From an uncultured Coriobacteriaceae bacterium (lineage in GTDB: Bacteria; Actinomycetota; Coriobacteriia; Coriobacteriales; Atopobiaceae): a stretch of DNA of 64,000 bases. Made by a program: the position numbers and the translations under genes. Below are positions 7,898-14,924 of this stretch, in pieces. Numbering within the stretch: the stretch's first letter is position 1; each line of letters starts with the position of its first letter. The DNA is taken from assembly GCA_900552935.1 (NCBI GenBank), contig USBN01000001.1, positions 20,906 through 84,905 of the forward strand, read 5' to 3'. Below the pieces are notes generated by a model. That model saw only the letters and a list, made by a program, of their open reading frames with translations, did not search any database and had not been told where the DNA came from.

Positions 7898-8638
7898 CTA
7901 GAACGCGAAGGTGTAACGGGATCCCACGACGCGCTGAACACCCATGTAGAGCGGCTTCTCGTCCTGATCGTTATATTGCGCCGTGAACACGAAGAGTGGC
8001 TCGCCGGCGGAAACGTTCAGCACATCCGCGAGCACAACGTCGGCACGAGTGGAACTGATTCGACACTCGCCCACCATGTGGGGAACTTTGCCGGCCTTCT
8101 CCTCAATCAACTTGTACAGCGAAATGCCGCCGAGCTTCGCATCTACGAGGAACTCGAACCCCGCCCTCGGAAACACGTTCGTCTCGATCATGATGGGCGT
8201 CGAGTCCGCAAGGCAGACTCGCGTGAAAGAGATGACCTCGTCACCCTCGGAAAGGCCGAGGAATGCGCACTCATCCGGAGCCGCCTCGCGAACGCAGTGC
8301 TCCGTCTCGATTGAACCGGGAGCGTAGCCGCTGTTGCGACAGGCCTCGCTAAAGCTCTGGGCCTCGAGGCCCGTCCTGCGCTGCACCATCATGAGATCGC
8401 GCGAGCTCTTGACGAACGTTCCGCGCCCTTGCTGCTTCACGAGGTATCCGGCCTCAACGAGTTCGCTCACGGCACGCCTCACGGTGATGCGGCTCACGCC
8501 GTACTGCTCACCAAGCTCAGCCTCGGTGGGGATCTTGTCGCCGACCTTATACTTACCGGAATCGATGGCGTACTTGATATTGCCAACAACTTGCAGGTAC
8601 AGGGGCATAAGCGACGATGTCATCACTTGCTTTGTCAT
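7898..8638 (-). CDS. GntR-family transcriptional regulator with UTRA domain (FrlR-like)
   Basis: A 246-residue regulator. Residues about 10-75 form the GntR winged helix (PLYLQVVGNIKYAIDSGKYK, then PTEAELGEQYGVSRITVRRAV and a GRGTFV wing). Residues about 90-240 form the UTRA ligand-binding domain (RVCLADSTPIMIETNVFP, GEPLFVFTAQYND, YMGVQRVVGSRYTF). The start is preceded by GGGAGGTG. FrlR in E. coli and other regulators of fructosamine genes are of this type. It is encoded just upstream of, and in the same direction as, the Amadori operon and divergent from deoC. AACGTTATA-type palindromes occur on both sides of the gene, consistent with control of the operon and of itself. Confidence 0.85.
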   Translation of the reverse strand: MTKQVMTSSLMPLYLQVVGNIKYAIDSGKYKVGDKIPTEAELGEQYGVSRITVRRAVSELVEAGYLVKQQGRGTFVKSSRDLMMVQRRTGLEAQSFSEACRNSGYAPGSIETEHCVREAAPDECAFLGLSEGDEVISFTRVCLADSTPIMIETNVFPRAGFEFLVDAKLGGISLYKLIEEKAGKVPHMVGECRISSTRADVVLADVLNVSAGEPLFVFTAQYNDQDEKPLYMGVQRVVGSRYTFAF

Positions 8639-8856
8639 ATGTCCCGCACCTCCCGGGTCGCCTGATTGTCATGCCGCCCACGCAGCAATGAAATGTTCGG
8701 CACGCTGCCGGGGCACCGCCACGCCCCCAACGAGACGCTGGTCCAACGGCATGCATTCGTCCTTTTATAGTAACGCCTAACCAGCCAGAACACTTTTCGG
8801 ACAATAACATCGCTAGTCTTGCACCGCTCGCCGAGAAGAAGCGACGTGCCAGCTTT

Positions 8857-8875
8857 AATACGTATTGTAACGTTA
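8857..8875. promoter_or_regulatory. Adjacent palindromes in the frl-regulator/deoC divergent region
   Basis: AATACGTATT (8857-8866) and TAACGTTA (8868-8875) are two small perfect palindromes, 46 bases before the deoC start. The second shares AACGTTATA with the sites upstream of the PTS operon. They may be a third binding site for the GntR protein or part of the deoC promoter. Confidence 0.4.
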
Positions 8876-8920
8876 TAAGGTGGCTGTATTCACGTGTCTC
8901 TTCGTCGATTGGAGTGCTCC

Positions 8921-9652
8921 ATGACCAAACGCTATACGCTCGATGACTTCGCCCGACTCTTCGACCACACGAACCTCCAGCCGGACGCCACCGACGCCGA
9001 CATGCGCAAACTCTGCGACGAGGCGCTCGAAAATCACTTCTGCATGGTCGCCATCAACTCTGGCCAGAGCGCTCGCTGCCACGCCATGCTCGAAGGCACC
9101 GACATCCACGTTGGCGCCGCGATTGGCTTTCCTCTCGGCCAGACTTCCATTGCCTGCAAGACCTTCGAGACCAAAGATGCCCTCGCCGCCGGCGCGGACG
9201 AGATCGACTACGTTGTTAATCTCACCGAAGTCAAGGAGAGTAACTGGACTTACGTGACCGAGGAGATGCGCTCGATCGTCGACGTCTGCCGCGAGGAGAC
9301 CGATCGCCGCGGCGTCCTCGTCCCCTCGAAGGTCATCTTCGAGAACTGCCTGCTCACGCGAGACGAGAAGCTCAAGCTCTGCGAGATTGCACGCGAGGTC
9401 GAGCCCACGTTCGTCAAGACAAGCACGGGCTTTTCCACCGGCGGCGCCACCGTCGATGACGTGCGTCTCATGCGCGAGAATGTCGGCCCCAACGTCAAGG
9501 TAAAGGCCGCCGGCAAGATCCGCGATGCCGAGACGATGCTCGCCATGGTCGCCGCCGGAGCCGAGCGCATCGGTGCCCGCGCCAGCGTAGCTATCATGGA
9601 CGAGCTCCGCCAGCGCTTCGCCGCCGAAGGCCTCGACTACCTCGAAATCTAG
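8921..9652 (+). CDS. deoC: Deoxyribose-phosphate aldolase
   Basis: A 243-residue class I aldolase that splits 2-deoxyribose-5-phosphate into acetaldehyde and glyceraldehyde-3-phosphate. Visible motifs are DHTNLQPDAT at the N-terminus, AIGFPLG near residue 70, EIDYVVN near residue 92, the Schiff-base lysine in VKTSTGF, and KAAGKIRD with the proton-relay lysine. The start MTKRYTL is chosen because GGAG lies six bases upstream; an in-frame ATG 27 bases earlier lacks this. The gene stands alone on the plus strand, without other deoxynucleoside-catabolic genes nearby. Confidence 0.95.
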   Translation: MTKRYTLDDFARLFDHTNLQPDATDADMRKLCDEALENHFCMVAINSGQSARCHAMLEGTDIHVGAAIGFPLGQTSIACKTFETKDALAAGADEIDYVVNLTEVKESNWTYVTEEMRSIVDVCREETDRRGVLVPSKVIFENCLLTRDEKLKLCEIAREVEPTFVKTSTGFSTGGATVDDVRLMRENVGPNVKVKAAGKIRDAETMLAMVAAGAERIGARASVAIMDELRQRFAAEGLDYLEI

Positions 9653-9765
9653 CGCGTCGCGGCCCGCGCGGGGCCGCGACCGCCGCCTGCCGCCAGCCGC
9701 CAGCAACCCACACCGGCCTGCCGCCAGCAACCCGCGCCGGCCCGCCCGGGCCCGCCCACACATGC

Positions 9766-9833
9766 CGAGACATACACTTTCTCGAGCTATGGCGCCGATT
9801 CGGCTCCGACATCTCGAGGAAGTGCGTGTCTCG
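9766..9833. repeat. 68-bp imperfect palindrome, copy A
   Basis: Two 23-base arms (9766-9788 and 9811-9833) are inverted copies, CGAGACATACACTT... against its complement, differing mostly by changes that keep G-U pairs, with a 22-base loop. A homologous element of exactly the same length lies at 11126-11193 in the same orientation. It has the form of a REP or MITE-like dispersed repeat. It begins about 100 bases after deoC and ends 26 bases before the stop of the AbiEi-like gene. Confidence 0.75.
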
Positions 9834-9859
9834 CCAACCACCTTCGCCGCAACGCACTT

Positions 9860-10855
9860 TCAACGTGCCGCTCGCGGAATCCGATACGCATCCATCAGCC
9901 TCTTGAAGCGCCCCTCGTCCATCACGTCCTCGTAGCGCAGGCGCATCACCTCGACTCCGTGCGACGTGAGCAGCGCTTCGCGCTGGCGCTCGTCGAGCAG
10001 GACTCTGAGCGGAGTCCTTCCGACAAGCATCTCGGGGTCCTCGTACTTGCACTTACCATCGAGCTCAACAACGACCAGCCTCTTGCCGCATCGGATAAGC
10101 ATGTCAGCACGATACGTGTGCCCGGGCTCGAGCGGATTGGGAAACTCAACCTGTAGTTCCGGCTCCTTGTAGCCAAGCTCAATCATGCGCGCGCGAACCA
10201 TAGACTCTCCGCCACTCTCCGCACGGCCATCCATACACGCGAGGACGCGACGAGCGTTTCTGATTCCCCTCGCTCGATCGGAACCAGCAACAAGCTCCGC
10301 AAACTCGCCCACCTCCATCAGCCTCATGTGGAGGGCCGAGTCCGCCATTGCCAGCGACTCGTCAAACGGCAAGCAGCGGACGCAGTCGAATACCGTTTGC
10401 GCTGGCGAAGCAACAAGCAGGCCCGAAGCTCGCCAGACGGTATCGGAACCCAAACGTGGCAACATGCGGATGCCATTTCGCTCGCCGCAATGCGCCTCCG
10501 AAGGTGCCGCAATCTCGATTGGCAGCCCTTCGAAATCATGGCGCGCGTACGTCATGGATAGACCCAGCGCCATGGCAGCCGTCATCCTGCAGAAAACCCA
10601 ATCCGGATGCTCGCGCGCGAGCGCACGAGCGACATGAAGGTGCCTTTCAATCGGACTCAAGTCCGTCCAGTAAGACGTGCGGGCATAGAGGCCTCGCCGC
10701 ACCCGAATAACGCCGCCATTCTTGGTCCTCACGCCAAGAGCCGACGCGAGCCACGGGGCATCCCCGGCAAGGCAACGCCCGTCTCGCTCCGCAAGCTCAA
10801 ACAAACCGTTGAGCCTTTCACTGACACACCGCTTTTCCCGAGTGCTACTCCCCAT
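9860..10855 (-). CDS. AbiEi-like winged-helix protein with PD-(D/E)XK nuclease-like C-terminus
   Basis: A 331-residue protein. The N-terminal part (about 15-60) looks like the winged-helix of AbiEi-type antitoxins: GVIRVRRGLYA follows a short helix pair. The centre (about 70-200) fits the rest of that family. The C-terminal part (about 240-325) has RADML, then VVVELDGKCKYEDP, ERQREALL and GVEVMRLRYEDV, the layout of a very-short-patch/DUF559-type restriction-like fold with D...ExK residues. The start has GGAGGGGG upstream. No AbiEii-type toxin is adjacent. Such proteins are frequent in actinobacteria, are usually single genes, and their role (defence, DNA repair) is unproven. Two homologous 68-bp palindromes flank the gene. 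Confidence 0.65.
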   Translation of the reverse strand: MGSSTREKRCVSERLNGLFELAERDGRCLAGDAPWLASALGVRTKNGGVIRVRRGLYARTSYWTDLSPIERHLHVARALAREHPDWVFCRMTAAMALGLSMTYARHDFEGLPIEIAAPSEAHCGERNGIRMLPRLGSDTVWRASGLLVASPAQTVFDCVRCLPFDESLAMADSALHMRLMEVGEFAELVAGSDRARGIRNARRVLACMDGRAESGGESMVRARMIELGYKEPELQVEFPNPLEPGHTYRADMLIRCGKRLVVVELDGKCKYEDPEMLVGRTPLRVLLDERQREALLTSHGVEVMRLRYEDVMDEGRFKRLMDAYRIPRAAR

Positions 10856-11275
10856 GGACGCCCCCTCCGCACCGTATGGGCAAGAGCATGGATGGAAGAA
10901 TCACGGCAAGCTCGAGAAAGTGAAAAAAGGCCCGCGCGTTCAAACGCGAATCAGACAGCAACCCAACACGTTTTGGCGATTTTGCGCCAATCGAATTCAA
11001 ACAAGAAGATGCGCGTCACGTTTAGCTGCGACGACGTTGGGACGTCCGATATTGAAACTGGCCGGCAGCACCAGCGAAATTCATTAGTGTCCGCCTGGCT
11101 GCACGCTGGCAAACGAGAAGCCCCTCGAGACATGCAAGTATTCGAGTTATTGAGGGCGAATCGGCCCCACATCTCGAAAAAGTGCATGTCTCGGCGAAAG
11201 AACGAGAGGGGCGGACGCGTTGGGGGCGGGCGCGTTGGGGACGGCCGCGCGGCGGCCGCGGCGGCGAAAGTGCTG
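10856..11275. other. Intergenic region holding palindrome copy B
   Basis: No convincing gene is visible between the AbiEi-like start and the end of the NRAMP gene. Plus-strand open frames here have no recognisable family features. The region holds the second 68-bp palindrome and a GC-rich stretch before the NRAMP stop. Confidence 0.6.
11126..11193. repeat. 68-bp imperfect palindrome, copy B
   Basis: Same length and orientation as copy A. The arms are 11126-11148 and 11171-11193; the right arm reads ATCTCGAAAAAGTGCATGTC, and the left arm is its partly diverged complement. The loop also resembles copy A (GGCGCCGATTCGG versus GGGCGAATCGG). It lies 270 bases upstream of the AbiEi-like start. Confidence 0.75.
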
Positions 11276-12580
11276 CTAGTAGCCCATGGCCTGCAGCACG
11301 AACATCACGACGGTGAGAATCGCGACGACAACCACGATGAACCAGGTCAGCGTGGTCCAGAGACGGCTGTTGGCGTAGGCGCCCATGACGTGACGGTCGT
11401 CGGCAATGCGCACCATGAAGACGAGAAGGACCGGCAGCAGCACGCCGTTGATGACCTGCGCAATCATCATGATGCCGAAGAGGTCCACGTTGGGCATGAC
11501 GACAACAATCGCGGAGAGCAGCGTAATCGCCGTGACCATGCCGCGATACGCCGGGGCCTCGGCCCAGCTCTTGTCCTGACCGCGCTCCCAGCCAAAGGCC
11601 TCGCACACGGCGCTCGAGGTGATGCCCGGCAGCACGCACGCGGCAAGGAAGCTCGCACCCACGAGACCCACGCCAAACAGGACCTCGGCATACGGGCCGG
11701 CAAGCGGCGCCAGCGCGCGGGCAGCGGCCTCGGCCGAGTTGACCTCGATTCCCGCCGGGTGCAGCACGCTACCCGTGCAGACCACGATGAAGAAAGCGAT
11801 GAGCTGCGCCACCACGGCACCGCTCACGGTATCGATACGCTGATAGGGCAGGTCATCGGCGTCGCAGTTCTTCTCCACGACGTTGCCTTGGCCCATGAAG
11901 ATCATGTACGGCGAGATGGTGGTGCCGATGTTGGCCACCAGCAGGCTCACGTATGCGGGCGTCACGTTGACCTGCGGCAGAAACGTGGAGTGGAGCACCA
12001 CGCCCCAATCCGGCCCCACCATGAAGCTCGCCGCGACGTACGTCACGAACACGCAGCCAATAGCGAGGAGAATCTTCTCGATGCGCTTGTAGGACCCGCT
12101 CATGCCCAAGAGCCACACGGCGATGGCGGCAATGGGCACGCTCACGATGGGCGGAACGCCAAACAGCTGCATACCTGAGGCAATGCCCGCGAACTCAGAC
12201 AGCGTAACCGCCGTATTGGAGATGATGAGCGCCAGCATCGCGAACGCAGAAAGGCGCACGCCATACTGCTCACGAATGAGCGCCGCAAAGCCCTTGCCCG
12301 TGACGCAGCCCATGCGCGCGGCGGTCTCCTGCACGACGATGAGCAGGAAGCACATCACCGGGATACTCCACAGCTGCTCATAGCCAAAGACGGCACCGGC
12401 GTTCGAGAAGGTCGCCACACCGCCGGCGTCCATGCCGGCGAGGGCGGTCAAGAGGCCCGGCCCCATCGCGCCGAGAACGAGCGCCGCTTTAAGCGGCTTG
12501 CGGATGGGCGAGGTGGTGGAGGTGTCGGCGCCTACGGCTCGAACACCTCGAAGGTTGCGCCACGCTTTGAAGGACCTCAC
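11276..12580 (-). CDS. NRAMP-family divalent metal transporter, probable NRMT (Mg2+) type
   Basis: A 434-residue protein with about 11 transmembrane helices, starting at GTG with GGGGGAGAGG upstream. Helix 1 reads GPGLLTALAGMDAGGVATF where classical NRAMP has DPGN, so the metal-binding Asn is Gly. Helix 6 reads TTISPYMIFMGQ where classical NRAMP has VMPHNLYLH, so the binding Met is Ser. In established work these positions are also altered in NRAMP-related magnesium transporters, including one from Eggerthella lenta, a Coriobacteriia relative. The gene is 43 bases downstream of a protein with MgtE_N and CBS sensor domains. Mg2+ uptake is therefore more likely than Mn2+/Fe2+, but this is inference. 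Confidence 0.8.
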   Translation of the reverse strand: MRSFKAWRNLRGVRAVGADTSTTSPIRKPLKAALVLGAMGPGLLTALAGMDAGGVATFSNAGAVFGYEQLWSIPVMCFLLIVVQETAARMGCVTGKGFAALIREQYGVRLSAFAMLALIISNTAVTLSEFAGIASGMQLFGVPPIVSVPIAAIAVWLLGMSGSYKRIEKILLAIGCVFVTYVAASFMVGPDWGVVLHSTFLPQVNVTPAYVSLLVANIGTTISPYMIFMGQGNVVEKNCDADDLPYQRIDTVSGAVVAQLIAFFIVVCTGSVLHPAGIEVNSAEAAARALAPLAGPYAEVLFGVGLVGASFLAACVLPGITSSAVCEAFGWERGQDKSWAEAPAYRGMVTAITLLSAIVVVMPNVDLFGIMMIAQVINGVLLPVLLVFMVRIADDRHVMGAYANSRLWTTLTWFIVVVVAILTVVMFVLQAMGY

Positions 12581-12623
12581 GCGGCCTCTCCCCCTATGCA
12601 GTCACGTTGGTTCGCCATGCGCG

Positions 12624-14465
12624 CTATCCCATGATGGGCGTGGTCAGCAGGAAGGCAACCACAACGAATACGACGAGGGCGATCGTCAAAGCGGCAATCT
12701 GGAGAGCCAGGCCACTCGTATCCGCGCCATTGGCATCGCGCTGACGGAGGAACTTGAGGTACGCGGGCGCCGTGGCGAAACTCAGCACAATCACGGCCGC
12801 AGCCGCCTCGAAGCCGCGAAGCAGCTCAAACACAACGGCACCAAGACCCTCGCTCGCGGTCGAGAGAACGCCGTTCACGCCCACGATGACGAGAAGAACG
12901 ATGGCGGCCCAAACCACACCGATCGCGAGACCCTTGACGGCAAAGCCGCCGATGGACGGCGCGTCCTCGTCATCCTCGTCATACTCGATGAAGAAGCCGG
13001 TCACGTAGCGAATCATCTCGCTAGCCGCAACAAGCGCGACGGGCGCACCCACAGAGACGGCAATGCCAATCTCCGGGCCGAGAAGGAGCGCGAGCGCAAG
13101 ACCGGCAATCGCCCAGAAGAAGAACCACATCTGGTTGCGGAGGAAGCGCAGGAACTCGCCCGAACTCTCGCCGGAATCAGAGGTGTTGGTCGAGCCACCC
13201 GCAATGCGCAGGTCCTCCTCGTGCTCTTCCTCAAGAACGTCGAGCGCGTCATCGACCGTGACGATGCCGAGAATCTTACCGCTGTTCTCATCGACGACGG
13301 GCATAGCAAGCAGGTTGTACTTGGCGATGTCCTCGGCGACGTCCTCCTGGTCGTCATCCGGCCTGGCGGTAAGAACCGCGTCATCGCTGGCAAGCTTGCC
13401 AATGGTGTCCTCGGGCTGCGAGACGAACAGGCGGCGCACGGGGACGACCCCGGCGAGCTTTTCCTCGTCATCGGTCACGTAGATGTAGTTGACGGGCTCG
13501 AAGTCCTCCGGGAGCGCACGCATGCGGTCGACGACCTCGGCGACGGTGGTGTCGCGCGGCAAGGCAACGAACTCCGAGGTCATGATTCGACCCGCAGTGT
13601 CGTCCTTATAGCCCAGCAGCTGTCGAATAGCGCGCTGCTCCTTGATGCCCATGAGGCGCAGGAGCTTCTCGGCGCGCTCATAGTCGAGCTCTCCCACGAG
13701 CTCGGCGGCGTCGTCTGGGTCCATCTCGGACAGCATGCGCGACGCGTCGGCGTCTTCCATGTTGTCCATGATCCTCGCGGCCATCTCGTCGTCATCGAGC
13801 TCCGCGATTGCCTCGGCGGCTTGGGCGTCATCCAGCTGGGCAAAGACCTGACCACGCAGGCGCGGGTCAAGCTGCTCGATGATGTCCGCGACGTCAGCGG
13901 GGTGCAGGTCATCGAGCGTCTGGTGCGAGACGGAGAGCTTCACGCTCGAAAGGTCTCGATCGATGAGATCCATGTAGTTCCACGCGATGATCTTCTCGGG
14001 AATCTCATCACCAAAAGCGTGGGCAGCACGAACGGCCAGGCGCTCGAGGGCGGGAGACAGTGCGCGGAGAATGCCACGAGCGCCCACCTCGGCACCAAGG
14101 AGGCGCAGCTGGCTCTGGCTCGTGTCGGAGAGCTTGAGGTCGTTCACGCGGACGACTCGCATGCCGCGCGTGTCGACGATCTGTTTGTTGAGGAGGTCGC
14201 GCGCGATGAGGACCTCGTCCGGCTGCAGGTAGGAGAAGCGGATATCCGTCGCCGGAACCGCGAGCCTAACCTCGCCGTCATCGAAGGAGTCGACGTACTT
14301 GCGCCACGAAATCATGAACGGCGTCTTGCCGGGGCCGCGGAATGCGAGCGAAGTAACGCGGGGAAAGACCTCGCGCGTGGCGATGCCGAGGTCATTGACG
14401 ACGCCGATCTTCTCGCCGTTGGCGTCAAGAACTGGATTTCCCAGAAGCTGGGACAGATAAATCAT
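12624..14465 (-). CDS. PRC-barrel / MgtE_N / CBS membrane protein (MgtE-like sensor)
   Basis: A 613-residue multidomain protein. Residues 1-140 hold two PRC-barrel-like units (MIYLSQLLGNPVLDANGEKIG and ARDLLNKQIVDTRGMRVV). About 175-300 is an MgtE_N helical repeat (DLHPADVADIIEQLDPRLRG, LDDDEMAARIMDNME). About 305-425 is a CBS pair (AGRIMTSEFVALPRD, LLAMPVVDENSGKILGIVT). From about 445 there are roughly five transmembrane helices that lack recognisable MgtE channel motifs. In MgtE the N and CBS domains bind Mg2+ and gate the pore. Here they are fused to a different membrane region and sit directly upstream of an NRAMP-related transporter, suggesting a magnesium-sensing partner of that transporter. 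Confidence 0.75.
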   Translation of the reverse strand: MIYLSQLLGNPVLDANGEKIGVVNDLGIATREVFPRVTSLAFRGPGKTPFMISWRKYVDSFDDGEVRLAVPATDIRFSYLQPDEVLIARDLLNKQIVDTRGMRVVRVNDLKLSDTSQSQLRLLGAEVGARGILRALSPALERLAVRAAHAFGDEIPEKIIAWNYMDLIDRDLSSVKLSVSHQTLDDLHPADVADIIEQLDPRLRGQVFAQLDDAQAAEAIAELDDDEMAARIMDNMEDADASRMLSEMDPDDAAELVGELDYERAEKLLRLMGIKEQRAIRQLLGYKDDTAGRIMTSEFVALPRDTTVAEVVDRMRALPEDFEPVNYIYVTDDEEKLAGVVPVRRLFVSQPEDTIGKLASDDAVLTARPDDDQEDVAEDIAKYNLLAMPVVDENSGKILGIVTVDDALDVLEEEHEEDLRIAGGSTNTSDSGESSGEFLRFLRNQMWFFFWAIAGLALALLLGPEIGIAVSVGAPVALVAASEMIRYVTGFFIEYDEDDEDAPSIGGFAVKGLAIGVVWAAIVLLVIVGVNGVLSTASEGLGAVVFELLRGFEAAAAVIVLSFATAPAYLKFLRQRDANGADTSGLALQIAALTIALVVFVVVAFLLTTPIMG

Positions 14466-14783
14466 TTGTGCTCCTTCGCGCTTGCGACCAAAGCGATCGC
14501 AACCTTAGCCACCCGCGCGAGACGCTCTCAGGCGACGGCGCCGAGGCTCGGACACCCCATGCGGCGCGTCCGTTTGAAGCACGTCACACGGGGTCATCGA
14601 CTCACAGGTCGAGGTTTCATCAATGACCCTTCTCTTTGGATAGAGGCACGGCGAACATGCCGCACCACCGCCGAAACTAAGCCGGCGGCGCCGGGCCATC
14701 GAGGCCCTAGCGCCGCCAATTGTACACGCAAAACGTCAGCTGAGGGTAAGGGGCGACTACCTTGCCCAAAAAAGCTGCTGCCA
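14466..14783 (-). promoter_or_regulatory. Leader region with stem-loops upstream of the MgtE-like gene
   Basis: The region has no gene. On the transcribed strand it can fold a 10-bp hairpin (14591-14600 with 14620-14629, one G-U pair) and a second hairpin (14549-14553 with 14568-14572). It ends with GAAGGAG before the start codon. I could not match it to the M-box or yybP-ykoY consensus. A metal-responsive leader would make sense for these genes but is not shown. Confidence 0.35.
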
Positions 14784-14871
14784 GGCACGCCCGCGAGCGG
14801 CTCGTTCCCAAGCGGGCACGCCCTCGAGTGGCTCATTCCCAGTCAGGCACGCCCGCAAGTGGCTCCGTTCG
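14784..14871. repeat. Tandem repeat, 31-bp period, about 2.8 copies
   Basis: Units start at 14784, 14815 and 14846, each beginning GGCACGCCC and continuing with a CGAGTGGCTC-like core and a TTCCCA-type end. It lies in the intergenic region between the MgtE-like gene and the polysaccharide deacetylase. No coding role is seen. Confidence 0.75.
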
Positions 14872-14924
14872 CGCGCCGCACGCATCCGCCCGGCGCGCCC
14901 AAGCCACCCGAGCGCCGGTGGCTC

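Noticed and set aside
9860..10855. Complete AbiE toxin-antitoxin system
   Set aside because: No nucleotidyltransferase (AbiEii) gene is next to the AbiEi-like gene.
14466..14783. M-box or yybP-ykoY riboswitch upstream of the Mg-related genes
   Set aside because: I looked for the conserved segments of both classes and did not find them; only generic hairpins are seen.
14784..14871. CRISPR array
   Set aside because: The 31-bp units are adjacent tandem copies without unique spacers, and no cas gene is nearby.
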